A stretch of 64,000 nt of DNA from Trichormus variabilis 0441 (GTDB taxonomy: Bacteria; Cyanobacteriota; Cyanobacteriia; Cyanobacteriales; Nostocaceae). The position numbers were made by a program, and so were the translations under genes. The stretch is taken from the NCBI RefSeq assembly GCF_009856605.1, contig NZ_CP047242.1, positions 3,974,001 through 4,038,000 on the forward strand. The letters run 5' to 3'. The notes under the pieces are model-generated. The model ran no database searches and was not told the DNA's origin. It saw only the letters and a list, made by a program, of their open reading frames with translations. Below are positions 42,399 to 52,229 of this stretch, piece after piece; position 1 is the stretch's first letter; the number at the start of each line of letters is the position of its first letter.

Positions 42399-44099
42399 AT
42401 GACAGAAGCACAACAAGCAGAAAATAAAGGTCAGCAGACACGTACTCTAGCAGAGTTAGTGGAAGAGATCCAAGTCCTGACTACTGAAATTCAAGAATTG
42501 TATTGTTTAGATGAAATACCCTGGATTATAGGCGTATCTTGGGGCAAAGACTCTAGTACAGTTTTGCAGCTTGTTTGGAATGCGATCGCGGCTCTCCCGC
42601 CTGACAAAAGAACTAAGACTATCCACGTTATTACAACGGACACTAAGGTAGAAAACCCTATTGTTTCTGCTTGGGTTCGTCAATCAATGAAGCAGCTAGA
42701 GTCTGCTGCACAAGAGAAAGGAATGCCAATTAGTCCACATTTGCTGCAACCAGTAATTGAGGACACGTTTTGGGTAAATCTCATTGGTAAAGGGTATCCA
42801 GCACCACGTAACCAGTTTCGCTGGTGTACACCACGCTTGAAAATCAATCCTGCTAATCAATTTATACGTCAAATAGTTAGAACTAATGGTGAAACAATTC
42901 TTGTCTTGGGTACTCGTAAAGCAGAAAGTACTAAACGTGCTGCCACAATGAAAAAGCATCAAGCAGGTAGGGTACGAGATAGACTTAGCCCTAACGCTAG
43001 TCTGCCTAATTCTCTCATCTATACTCCTATTGAAGATTGGAGCAATAATGAAGTGTGGATTTACTTAAATCAGTGTGAAAACCCCTGGGGAAAAAGCAAT
43101 AAAGAATTATTCAATTTGTATCGAGGTGCAACAGCAGATAACGAATGTCCACTAGTTATTGATACTTCAACTCCTAGCTGTGGTGATTCTCGGTTTGGCT
43201 GTTGGGTTTGCACACTAGTTAGTCAAGATAAATCGATGCAGGCAATGATCCAGAATGACGAAGAAAAACAATGGATGCAGCCTCTATTAGACCTTCGTAA
43301 TAAACTGGATGCTAAAGATGATAGGGATAAACGAGACTTCAGAAGAATTTGGGGAGATGTCCAATTATTTGAACGCAATAAGAATGGAAAAACTTCTGTC
43401 GAACCAATACCAGGCCCATATACTAAATATTGGCGGGAATCCTGGTTAAAAGAATTACTAGAAGCGCAGACAAAAATACGCCGCACAGCACCAGAAGATA
43501 TGCGTGATATTACTCTGATATCTCTGGAAGAACTGAGCGAAATTCGTCGTATTTGGTTAGAAGAAAAACACGAATTTGATGATAGCTTACCCCGCATTTA
43601 TCAAGAAGTCACTGGTGAAGAATTTAAAGACCCACGTCCTGGCGCTGACCTGAGTCTATTAGGTAGCGATGAATGGTCTGTGTTAGAAGAAATTTGTGCA
43701 GGCGATGGTATGCACTTGGAACTAGTGGCAAAACTTTTAGACACAGAACGCCAATACCGAAAAATGTCTCGTCGTATAGGAATCTACGAAACTTTAGAAC
43801 AATGCTTTACTACAAGTTCCCGTTCTAAAAAAGAAGCTGTTGACAATGCTCATTTGAAACGGGATTTGAAAAAAGCAGTTGAACAAGGTGATATCCAAAA
43901 AGTCAAGCAGCTAACTTTAGCTGACTTTGCCGTACCTAATGAACAAGCGATGACCGACTGTCGGTCGGAGACCATCGCATCTGCTCCAATTACGAATGCA
44001 CCCGATACCCAAGGTGATGCAAAGAATACTACAAAACCTGTGGCTAAGGCGAAGGCTTGGGGGAATAAGAAATTCAAAAATAAAGAGACAAAGTCTTAA
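42399..44099 (+). CDS. dndC: DNA phosphorothioation ATP-pyrophosphatase DndC
   Basis: 566 residues. The PAPS-reductase-like PP-loop is GVSWGKDSSTVL (about 44-55). RWCTPRLKINP (about 142) and a later Cys cluster (CGDSRFGCWVC, about 262-272) can hold the Fe-S cluster. In the known pathway DndC activates the DNA backbone with ATP and transfers sulfur from the desulfurase. AGGAAG precedes the ATG. It heads a dndC-dndD-dndE operon. No dndA desulfurase lies in the window, so a chromosomal IscS/SufS probably supplies sulfur, as known for other dndA-less systems. Confidence 0.95.
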   Translation: MTEAQQAENKGQQTRTLAELVEEIQVLTTEIQELYCLDEIPWIIGVSWGKDSSTVLQLVWNAIAALPPDKRTKTIHVITTDTKVENPIVSAWVRQSMKQLESAAQEKGMPISPHLLQPVIEDTFWVNLIGKGYPAPRNQFRWCTPRLKINPANQFIRQIVRTNGETILVLGTRKAESTKRAATMKKHQAGRVRDRLSPNASLPNSLIYTPIEDWSNNEVWIYLNQCENPWGKSNKELFNLYRGATADNECPLVIDTSTPSCGDSRFGCWVCTLVSQDKSMQAMIQNDEEKQWMQPLLDLRNKLDAKDDRDKRDFRRIWGDVQLFERNKNGKTSVEPIPGPYTKYWRESWLKELLEAQTKIRRTAPEDMRDITLISLEELSEIRRIWLEEKHEFDDSLPRIYQEVTGEEFKDPRPGADLSLLGSDEWSVLEEICAGDGMHLELVAKLLDTERQYRKMSRRIGIYETLEQCFTTSSRSKKEAVDNAHLKRDLKKAVEQGDIQKVKQLTLADFAVPNEQAMTDCRSETIASAPITNAPDTQGDAKNTTKPVAKAKAWGNKKFKNKETKS

Positions 44100-44217
44100 G
44101 CTGGTTCTTCATCATCGTCACCATCTCCTAAATAAAGGCTGATAAACACCTTTGTTACGGCTGGATTAATTTTTTTTCAACATATTAAACCCATCTATAT
44201 GGGTTGAACATAGATTA

Positions 44218-46206
44218 ATGATATTTCTTGAACTCGTTCTACAAAACTTTGGCCCCTACGTCGGTAGACAGGTAATCAATCTTGACCCAAGAACTGAAGA
44301 CAATCCTCACCCAATTATTCTATTAGGAGGGATGAATGGAGGCGGAAAAACTACACTCATGGATTCCATACGCCTTGCTTTATATGGACAACGCGCCCAA
44401 TGTTCTACCCGTGGAAATTTAAGTTATGGTGATTTTTTAACTCAATGCGTTAATAGTCAAGCTAACCCTACGGAAAAAACGCGGGTTGAGTTGCTTTTTG
44501 AACATATTGAAGATGATAAACCAATAAAATATCGGATTGTCAGAACTTGGGAAAAAAACCCTAAAGATGGTAAAGATGCACTAGGAATTTTAGGTGATGA
44601 TGATACCTGGCCTGTGGATTCTCTGGTGAATATCTGGGATGATTATATAGAAAATCTTCTCCCTTTGGGTATTTCTAATTTATTTTTATTTGATGGGGAA
44701 CAAGTTAAAGAACTGGCGGAACAGGACACACCACCACAAATTGTGATTGAAGCTATTCGTGGATTGTTGGGTTTAGAATTGGCGGATAGATTAGCTGTTG
44801 ACTTAGAGATTTTAGTCAATCGCAAACGTAAGGAACTGGCTGAAAATAAAGATTTAGAGGAACTGGAAGAAATTGAGAAGAGGTTAAAATCACAGCAAGA
44901 AGATTATCAAGTTATAGCGGAAAAGTTAGCAGCTTTTAAAAATGAAATTGAAGAATTAGAAACTATACAGCGAGAAGCTTTAGATAAATTCGTTTCTGAA
45001 GGTGGTAAAATTGCTGCCGAACGCAATCAGCTAGAACAACAACAAAAGGAAAAATCCACCGCCGCCGAGAATATTAGACAGTCAATGTGTGAATTAGCTG
45101 CTGAGGTTTTACCGTTGGCGTTAATTCCTAATTTATTGAGTCAAGTACAAACTCAGGGAGCAAAAGAATTTCGCTATCAACAGATACAATTAGCTAGAGA
45201 TGTTTTATTAGAGAGAGATAAACGCTTATTGCAATGGTTAAATAAATTAGCGATTGGTTCTGAACAGGTCGATAAAATCCAATCTTTTTTAGTGGAAGAT
45301 GTGGATAATTTGTATACAGGTTATGCTCAGAAAGAATTACCTTGGTTATTAGCTGATGAAGAAAGTTTGAGTCAGTTAGATAATTCTATATATCACTTAA
45401 AAAATGCTAAAGTTTTAGCAAAGCAGCAATTAGCTAATCTTAAAAGTATAGAAGAAGAATTGATTGTGTTAGCTAGACAAGTGCAGACAGCAGCAGAACC
45501 AGAAGCTTATCAAAAGCTACGCGAGACTGTAGAAGAAGCGCAAAATCAGGTGGTTCAATCTAAGGCTAATTATGAAACAACTCGCCGTACTTTATCAGAA
45601 TTAGCAGACTCTATTGAACAAACAAAGAAGGAATTGAAAGAATATACTGATAAAAATATTGACACTAAAAATAGAGGACATATTATTACTTCTGCTGCTA
45701 AAGTGCAAGAAACTCTTAAGATTTTTCGGGAAAAATTAACTCTGCGAAAACTCAATAAACTAGAGGAAGAAGTGAAGAATTGTTTCCTCTACCTACTGCA
45801 TAAATCAGATTTAGTATATCGCCTGACTATTGATACTAAAACCTTTGCTTTATCTCTGTTTGATTTTGATGGTAAACGAGTCCCCAAGCATCGTTTATCA
45901 GCAGGGGAAAAACAACTATTAGCGATCGCCTTTCTCTGGGGATTAGCCAAAGTCTCTGGTCTGCGTTTACCCGTAGCTATCGATACACCCCTCGGTAGAC
46001 TAGATTCATCCCACCGCCAAAACCTAGTAGAGAAGTACTTTCCCTCCGCCAGCCATCAAGTAATTCTCCTATCTACGGATACGGAGATTGGGAAAAAGGA
46101 AGTAGAAACCCTGAGAAGTAATGAGGCGATCGCCCGTGAATATCTCCTGCAATACAACTCCAAAACCCGCCAAACAACGGTTATAGAAAATAAATATTTT
46201 TGGTAA
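44218..46206 (+). CDS. dndD: DNA sulfur-modification ATPase DndD
   Basis: 662 residues, SMC-like. Walker A is GGMNGGGKTTLMDS (about 38-51), followed by NLFLFDGEQVKELAEQ (about 154), a coiled coil at about 200-520, signature LSAGEKQLLAIAFLWG (about 560) and Walker B VAIDTPLGRLDSSHR (about 588). It works with DndC and DndE in phosphorothioation, possibly by opening or nicking DNA with ATP. It starts 118 bp after dndC and is followed 11 bp later by dndE. Confidence 0.94.
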   Translation: MIFLELVLQNFGPYVGRQVINLDPRTEDNPHPIILLGGMNGGGKTTLMDSIRLALYGQRAQCSTRGNLSYGDFLTQCVNSQANPTEKTRVELLFEHIEDDKPIKYRIVRTWEKNPKDGKDALGILGDDDTWPVDSLVNIWDDYIENLLPLGISNLFLFDGEQVKELAEQDTPPQIVIEAIRGLLGLELADRLAVDLEILVNRKRKELAENKDLEELEEIEKRLKSQQEDYQVIAEKLAAFKNEIEELETIQREALDKFVSEGGKIAAERNQLEQQQKEKSTAAENIRQSMCELAAEVLPLALIPNLLSQVQTQGAKEFRYQQIQLARDVLLERDKRLLQWLNKLAIGSEQVDKIQSFLVEDVDNLYTGYAQKELPWLLADEESLSQLDNSIYHLKNAKVLAKQQLANLKSIEEELIVLARQVQTAAEPEAYQKLRETVEEAQNQVVQSKANYETTRRTLSELADSIEQTKKELKEYTDKNIDTKNRGHIITSAAKVQETLKIFREKLTLRKLNKLEEEVKNCFLYLLHKSDLVYRLTIDTKTFALSLFDFDGKRVPKHRLSAGEKQLLAIAFLWGLAKVSGLRLPVAIDTPLGRLDSSHRQNLVEKYFPSASHQVILLSTDTEIGKKEVETLRSNEAIAREYLLQYNSKTRQTTVIENKYFW

Positions 46207-46217
46207 TACAAATTATT

Positions 46218-46619
46218 ATGGAATCGCCAATCGAAAGAATTAAACTCTCGCAAACTGCTAAAGACCAATTATTAAAACTCCGCCGCAATACCAAAATTGA
46301 CCAATGGAATATCCTCTGTCGTTGGGCTTTTTGTCGTTCCCTCGCCGAAACAACTCCACCTTCTCCCGTCCCCATTCCCCAAGATAGCAACGTCGAAATG
46401 ACATGGCGCGTTTTTGGCGGTGAAATCTCAGATGTTCTCCTCCTCGCCCTTAAGCAGCGCTGTCACAATGACGGTTACCCCACAGATAAAGAAACCCTAG
46501 CAACTCAATTCCGCCTACATTTACATCGTGGTATCGGTTATTTAGCAGGCGACCCAAATATCAAGAAAATTGAAGATTTAATTGAGCTAGCAATCAAAGA
46601 TAGAAATAATATGAGTTAG
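46218..46619 (+). CDS. dndE: DNA sulfur-modification protein DndE
   Basis: 133 residues from ATG 46218 (MESPIERIKLSQTAKDQLLK). I prefer this start to a TTG at 46200 that would overlap dndD. KLRRNTKIDQWNILCRWAFC and RLHLHRGIGYLAGDP are typical of DndE, a small DNA-binding protein thought to act on nicked DNA. It completes the modification genes dndCDE. Confidence 0.93.
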   Translation: MESPIERIKLSQTAKDQLLKLRRNTKIDQWNILCRWAFCRSLAETTPPSPVPIPQDSNVEMTWRVFGGEISDVLLLALKQRCHNDGYPTDKETLATQFRLHLHRGIGYLAGDPNIKKIEDLIELAIKDRNNMS

Positions 46620-46718
46620 CTATGCAATGCGATCGCAGGTTGATACATTTGAGTTGGGGTAAAACATCCCCGACTCCAACTGTCTTTAATTTTGTTGGCG
46701 CAGCCTTGCCGTAGGCTA

Positions 46719-46755
46719 TTTTGAATTTTGAATTTTGAATTTTGAATTTTGAATT
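46719..46755. repeat. TTTTGAA short tandem repeat
   Basis: About five TTTTGAA-type heptamer units just beyond the stop of the CHAT gene. The same motif occurs near 31841 and, inverted, at 61384. It is a common Nostocales repeat and probably not functional. Confidence 0.75.
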
Positions 46756-46756
46756 G

Positions 46757-49700
46757 TTACCTTGTTGTATTCGGCTTACCTGTAACTGTAAAAGCTGCCC
46801 AATAATAAGGATGAGAATATAGATTTTTATCAGCAGGCATTTTGCTAATTCTATACAAATGTGTTGCTAAATAAGCTCTGAGCTTTAACTCATCCGGGTC
46901 AAGGTTATTGAGTAAATTTTCATACCATTGTGTTAGTTCTGATGCCGTTAATTCCCGTAGCCAAGTTGTAGCTTCCGCTAAAGCCGTACTTGCTGATTGT
47001 ACTAACTGTAGTCGTCGGTAAAATTCAATGATGACTAAAGCACTGGCTGATGATTCTACAGTCCAGAGAGTGCTGACGACTTGAGAAACACCTTTGTAGA
47101 AAAATGCACTCACTAAATCTACATATTCGCTGGTAGTTACTTGGTTAGTATTAGTTGCAGTTTCACAAGTAGAGAGAGTTACTAAGTTATAAGTTGATAA
47201 ATTTGTTTCACAGATTTCTGCCAAGGTAAATTTATCTTCACCTGCTAGGGCTAATTCTGATCTTTGAGGATCTGTTAACCTATTAATTGCCTGACCTGTG
47301 AAATGCAACACATTATAATTACTAAAGAAAGCATCTTCAAAGTTATTTTTAGTAGCTTCTCCACCTTGGAGCCGTTGACGATTGTTAAACATCTGACTAA
47401 CAACTTCGGCTTCTAGGTTAGCAAATCTCAAGGTCGGGTAAGCTGTACTATCAGGATATTCAACACTCAATAGTGTTTGATTGACAAATTGGCTAATATT
47501 GGCATTTTTTGCGGATAAAGCTATTTGAATATTTGGCAGATAGGCGATATCTGCATTTGGTATTGCTTCTGAGGATTCAGACATTTGAAACAAGCTATGA
47601 AGAGGCACTCTAAATAAATCACGGTGAGGGACTAAAATCAGTTGAGTAATATCTTCAAGTTCTTGTTGAATGGTGTCAATTTCTAGAATCTCCTTTAGCT
47701 GCAATAGCTTGTGTTCCATCTCCAACCGCCAAGGATGATTACTTTTGCTTTGTTGGTCTTGGGCTTGTTGATGATAATCTTGATAGTTTTGCTGCCAATC
47801 TTCTAACCAATTTTCAAAGGCAATTAGTCGCCTCATAGCTTCGGGTAGAGGTAAATCTTGTAGAGGTGTGGCGTTAATTGCCCCTAAATCTTGGACGGGT
47901 GTGAAAACAAGAATTGGTGACGGAGCTTGGTCTTTGACAATAAAGGTGTGTAAAGCGACTGGGCTAATATGCCAGTAAATAATTGCGGTGTGGGGATTAA
48001 GTAATTGTTGAACTGCACGATAATTTAGTGGTTGAATATCTGCGTTCCAGCCGCATAACAGCCAGGTTAAACAAGCATTTTTTCCCTGTTCTGCTATTTC
48101 CCAAGCTTCTACCAAATCACCATATTCTACAGCTACATCAACGGCTAATTGTCCGAATCCCGCAAATTTGAGTGCTAGTTGTTTTTTAATTTCTGCGGTG
48201 CGAGTTGGTTCATTCAGTAGTTGTTGTAATAATCTGGAGCCGCGTTGCTGAAATTCTTGGGCTTGTGTTGTTTGTCCTAGTCCTAGCAATGCTTTAACAA
48301 GAGACTGGAGAACTTCTAAATGTAACTGAGGAAAACCTGCGCTTGTGAGGGTTAATAGGGCTTGATTGTACTCGGTTACAGCTTTGCGCCAATAGTTACG
48401 GGATGTAGAATATTTTTTACCTTGTTCGTAATAAGTATTAGCGATCGCCAGATGTAATCTTCCCCAACCTTCTGGGTGGGTGTCTGGGCGGATATGTTTT
48501 AAACCTTCCTGATAGCTAGCTAATTTACCTTCATAGCCGGCCTGCTTTAAGGTGGAATTATTTGCAGCTATGGTAGTTAATAAATTTAGCGGTGTTTCCG
48601 TCTCATTTAAATTACCGATAGCCGTCCCGCGACCAATCCAAGCTTCCCAGTAGTCCAGCTTGATTTGTAAAGCATTGTCATAACAAACGATCGCTTCTAA
48701 AAATCGTTCTAAGTAAAATAGCGCTACAGCTTGGTTATACCAGGCGAGGTGAAAATCTGGCTTAATGGCTATCGCCTGCTTATAAGACGCGATCGCTTCT
48801 TCACGATGACCTAAATTTTCTAAAGCTACACCCCGGTTATACCAAGCTAAGTAAAAATCTGCCTGAATTGATAAAGCTTGATCCCAAGAGGCGATCGCTT
48901 CCGACCATTGTTTTAAATTAAATAAGACCACACCCCGATCAATCCACACCTCATGGAAGTCTGGTTGAATCTCCAAGGCTTTGTCGTAGGAGTCTATGGC
49001 CGCTTCGTATTGTTCATCTACACCTAAAGCAATACCTCGGTAATACCAATTTTCTTGGTCTTCCGGTGATAAAAGTAGGGCTTCATCGTAACTCGCAATA
49101 GCTTCCCCAATTTGTCCCAACTTCAATTCTGCCCAACCCTTACTAGACCAGGCCCCTGGCATATCAGGCTGAATCGTAATCGCTTGTTTGAGTGAGGCCA
49201 CTGCTTCCTCATACAGTCCTAACTGCCCCAAAGTCCCGCCCCGATTATACCAAGCCTTGTAGTAATCGGGTTTAATTTCAATAGCTTGGTCATAGGAGGC
49301 GATCGCTTCCACAAACCTTTCTAAATGGAATAAAGTTAAACCACGATTAAACCAGTATTCATAGGAATTGGGGTTTAATTGAATTGCTTGCTCATAATTA
49401 GCGATCGCCCCTGACAAATCACCAGTCTTAGCTAACTGCAACCCTTGGTAAAATAATTCTTGGGCTTTGACAAAAGCATTAGAATGCTCATTGATAATAG
49501 CTGGCGGTTGGTTGTTCTGTACTATCAAATTAGCCGCCAATTGCTGGACTAAATTAGTACTTTGATCCAAGCGCACCATTAACTCATCCAAAGTGTAAGC
49601 AACATTGGGGTCTAAATTGACTAAAGACTGATCCCAATTACTTTGGGTGGATACTATGGCTGCTGAGTTTTGTTCTCGATAATCTAATACCAGTTCACTT

Positions 49701-50587
49701 AAGTTACTAATGACATCTTCTTGCGCCGGCATCAGTAAAGGCGGTGCTGTAAATTCGGCTTGTTGATATTCCCAAGTTAGTTCTTGTAAGTTTGTCGTGG
49801 CATCAACTACATCAGTTGGGGCTATTGGCTCTTGCCAACTAAGTTCTGGAGGATTTTCGATAATGTGATCATCCACTAATTCACTGGGAGTTATGTGATA
49901 TTCCCAACTCAGTTCCTGCAAATTTTTGATTGTATCCTCATCAACTGAGCCAGTGGGGACTGCGTGATATTCCCAACTCAGTTCTTGCAAGCTGGTGATT
50001 GTATCTTCATCAAGATGATCAATTTCTGATTGTGTCTGGTGAGTAGCTGTTTCTGGTTCAGTGGAGTCCCATAATAAATCTCCGAGATTGCGGATTAATT
50101 CCTGTCCTGGCGAATCTGGGAGATGATCGCTAGTTTGGGAAACTGTAGTTGATGATACTTCTATCTCCTCATTCACTTCATTTATTTCTATAAATTCCCT
50201 ATCTAGTAAACGGATGCCAATATCATAAGAAAGCTCTCCTACCTTGCCAATCCCCAGTTCACCCAGAGTCACCATTTGTCTACCTAAATGATGATTTGGT
50301 GCAGGTGACATGAGTAATTTTTCCCCAAACACCAACAGCCAATCTATCCAGCGCTCAACACTAATGCGGTCTTCCATCCGTTGCAAATACCTAATTGCCC
50401 ACTGCTGACCGCGCCCTTGATTCACACCTTGCAGCAACTGATTAAACAACAGTTCCAAATCCGCATTAGTTAGCTCAGGTGGTTCTTCTGCCACCTGTTC
50501 CTTGACACCCTTGAAATAATCAGTTTGTGGATCATCAACAGGGTGCTTGTCAAAAGTTTTAAGCCACTGAAATAGCCGAGTGAGCAT
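46757..50587 (-). CDS. TPR-CHAT protein with altered protease site
   Basis: 1276 residues. The N-terminal domain (about 35-130; LLFNQLLQGVNQGRGQQWAI) is shared with the 225-aa protein at 51275. An acidic linker with repeated LQELSWEY motifs (about 195-275) follows, then about nine TPRs (about 385-690; for example GDLSGAIANYEQAIQLNP). A helical region leads to a C-terminal CHAT caspase-like domain. Its Cys is kept (VTLSTCETATN) but the His motif usually reading HFxxHG is HFTGQA. So the protease is probably inactive or uses another residue. TPR-CHAT proteins are known as effectors or sensors, and this one may be a scaffold or sensor. Confidence 0.85.
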   Translation of the reverse strand: MLTRLFQWLKTFDKHPVDDPQTDYFKGVKEQVAEEPPELTNADLELLFNQLLQGVNQGRGQQWAIRYLQRMEDRISVERWIDWLLVFGEKLLMSPAPNHHLGRQMVTLGELGIGKVGELSYDIGIRLLDREFIEINEVNEEIEVSSTTVSQTSDHLPDSPGQELIRNLGDLLWDSTEPETATHQTQSEIDHLDEDTITSLQELSWEYHAVPTGSVDEDTIKNLQELSWEYHITPSELVDDHIIENPPELSWQEPIAPTDVVDATTNLQELTWEYQQAEFTAPPLLMPAQEDVISNLSELVLDYREQNSAAIVSTQSNWDQSLVNLDPNVAYTLDELMVRLDQSTNLVQQLAANLIVQNNQPPAIINEHSNAFVKAQELFYQGLQLAKTGDLSGAIANYEQAIQLNPNSYEYWFNRGLTLFHLERFVEAIASYDQAIEIKPDYYKAWYNRGGTLGQLGLYEEAVASLKQAITIQPDMPGAWSSKGWAELKLGQIGEAIASYDEALLLSPEDQENWYYRGIALGVDEQYEAAIDSYDKALEIQPDFHEVWIDRGVVLFNLKQWSEAIASWDQALSIQADFYLAWYNRGVALENLGHREEAIASYKQAIAIKPDFHLAWYNQAVALFYLERFLEAIVCYDNALQIKLDYWEAWIGRGTAIGNLNETETPLNLLTTIAANNSTLKQAGYEGKLASYQEGLKHIRPDTHPEGWGRLHLAIANTYYEQGKKYSTSRNYWRKAVTEYNQALLTLTSAGFPQLHLEVLQSLVKALLGLGQTTQAQEFQQRGSRLLQQLLNEPTRTAEIKKQLALKFAGFGQLAVDVAVEYGDLVEAWEIAEQGKNACLTWLLCGWNADIQPLNYRAVQQLLNPHTAIIYWHISPVALHTFIVKDQAPSPILVFTPVQDLGAINATPLQDLPLPEAMRRLIAFENWLEDWQQNYQDYHQQAQDQQSKSNHPWRLEMEHKLLQLKEILEIDTIQQELEDITQLILVPHRDLFRVPLHSLFQMSESSEAIPNADIAYLPNIQIALSAKNANISQFVNQTLLSVEYPDSTAYPTLRFANLEAEVVSQMFNNRQRLQGGEATKNNFEDAFFSNYNVLHFTGQAINRLTDPQRSELALAGEDKFTLAEICETNLSTYNLVTLSTCETATNTNQVTTSEYVDLVSAFFYKGVSQVVSTLWTVESSASALVIIEFYRRLQLVQSASTALAEATTWLRELTASELTQWYENLLNNLDPDELKLRAYLATHLYRISKMPADKNLYSHPYYWAAFTVTGKPNTTR

Positions 50588-50848
50588 TTGCCATACTCTT
50601 AAATTTTATTTACCCTAGATTGTAGCGATCGCTGTGTTGAACAACTCATGATAATTCATGATTTACGTGAAATCCACTAAAATTAATAGAGTTTTTCATA
50701 TTTATGTGTAGTGGGCTGGCCTATAAGAACCTATGCCAACGCCTAGTCTCTGTCTACAAAAGGCTTATAGCTTCAATTTTGCATCCCCGCAGCGCGGTTG
50801 ATATTAACTAAATCGCGCCTTCGTCCGCCGCTAAATTTGGTAGTTCAC

Positions 50849-51094
50849 CTAGATAAATAAAAATACAGCTATTAAAACAGCACTGAGAACAAAAGCTAAT
50901 ATCAGTGCATATTCCAATCTACGACTGAAAAATCCCACAGCAGCAATCACAATAATTGCTAAACCGAAAATAGCAACGTACTGTTCTTTTTGTAGACCCC
51001 TAGCAATCAGAGGGTCTTTACCTGGTGGTGGCGTTTCCTGGATTGTTTGAGGAGCAAGTTCTGACGCTGGGATTTCCTGTAACAATAAATTCAT
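50849..51094 (-). CDS. Small two-helix membrane protein
   Basis: 81 residues. A hydrophilic Pro-rich N-terminus (QETPPPGKDPLIARGL) precedes two transmembrane helices (YVAIFGLAIIVIAAVGFF and ALILAFVLSAVLIAVFLFI). It lies between the TPR-CHAT gene and its N-domain paralogue on the same strand. The function is unknown, and it may simply be a conserved cyanobacterial small membrane protein. Confidence 0.6.
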   Translation of the reverse strand: MNLLLQEIPASELAPQTIQETPPPGKDPLIARGLQKEQYVAIFGLAIIVIAAVGFFSRRLEYALILAFVLSAVLIAVFLFI

Positions 51095-51274
51095 AAGATT
51101 ATTCCTCAGACGATTTCGTCAATAAAGATTTTTTAGCCTTTAACCCTCTTTCCTCCCCTGTCTCCCCGTTCGCGTAGCGTCCCGTAGGGAAGTTCGCCCG
51201 GAGGGAAACCCTCCTTGCGACTTCTCTTCCTGCTTCCCCTGCCTACCTAAACTGTGTTGAATTATATGCAGTGA

Positions 51275-51952
51275 TTATTCTGTTGCTTGTTGACTGGCAG
51301 CATAATATTGATTCATCAATGCCTCGACAATCACCTGGGGATCATCGGTTTCAATCGCTAGCTGTTCGGCAATCTGTTGGCGTAGGTTTTCATCCTCTTG
51401 CAGCATCTCAAATAACTGTTCAAGAGTAACTGTTTGATATTCTCCTTCTGGGTTTTCCTCAGTTGCGGAAACGCTTTCCTCTGGATATAATACATCAGTA
51501 CTATCTAAGTCTGGGCCATCATATTCCCAAATCGGTTCGCCTTGATTGCGGCTCAAGACCTGCATCCCAATATCGTAGGCGACATCTCCCAGTTCCCCCA
51601 CGCCCAATTCTCCGAGTTGGACTAATCGAGCCGCTAATTCATTATTTGGTGAGGAGGATGCTAGTAATTTTTCGCCAAAACGCCTTAACCACTCTACCCA
51701 TTGTGCAGTTGTCACACGATGCTCAATTTTTTGCAGCCACTTTACAGCCCAAGCCTGGCCCCGCGCCTGATGCACTCCTTCGAGAAGTTCGGTGAACAGA
51801 AATTCTAAATCTGTATCACCCAGGGGTGGAGCTGGTTGTTTTGTCACGTTAGGACTAGTTTTCACCGCAGTCTGTTTCCTACCCCCACCAAACAAGCCTT
51901 GAAAAAAGCTTTTAAGCCATTGGACTAGCCGCCTGAGCATTTGCTGTACCAT
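51275..51952 (-). CDS. Paralogue of the TPR-CHAT N-terminal domain, 225 aa
   Basis: Residues about 45-135 (DLEFLFTELLEGVHQARGQA, then WLRRFGEKLLAS and ARLVQLGELGVGELGDVAYD) match the N-terminus of the 1276-aa protein. Even the membrane-proximal start (LRRLVQWLKSF against LTRLFQWLKTF) corresponds. The C-terminal third is acidic and ends with TLEQLFEMLQEDENLRQQIA, comparable to the YTLDELMVRLDQSTNLVQQL region of the larger protein, so it looks like that protein with linker, TPRs and CHAT removed. The role is unknown; regulation of or co-assembly with the larger protein is plausible. Confidence 0.75.
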   Translation of the reverse strand: MVQQMLRRLVQWLKSFFQGLFGGGRKQTAVKTSPNVTKQPAPPLGDTDLEFLFTELLEGVHQARGQAWAVKWLQKIEHRVTTAQWVEWLRRFGEKLLASSSPNNELAARLVQLGELGVGELGDVAYDIGMQVLSRNQGEPIWEYDGPDLDSTDVLYPEESVSATEENPEGEYQTVTLEQLFEMLQEDENLRQQIAEQLAIETDDPQVIVEALMNQYYAASQQATE

Positions 51953-52229
51953 TTACTATTGTGTCCCCTAAGATTGTAGCCGCCTAAAGCGGGCGCAAAG
52001 CGCACTGTTGCCTTAGCCAAGTAAATATATGTAAGTGAATTTCACAGTCTCTTCTAGGGTATGTCACAGCTCACAAGATGAGTGGCAAAGTTTAAAATGG
52101 TTTAACTTCATTCACGATTCAAAATGGTCAGACTCTTTGGGGGCAAAAATTCTCATGATTGGGTGTAAGTAAATTTAAAGCACAACAACTTAGCAAATCA
52201 ACCCTAGAAGGTATTGACTTTTTTCACCC
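51953..52229. other. Intergenic region before dnaX
   Basis: 277 bp between divergent genes. It contains short cyanobacterial repeat-like sequence (AAAGCGGGCGCAAAGCGCAC at about 51985) and no clear gene. Confidence 0.4.
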
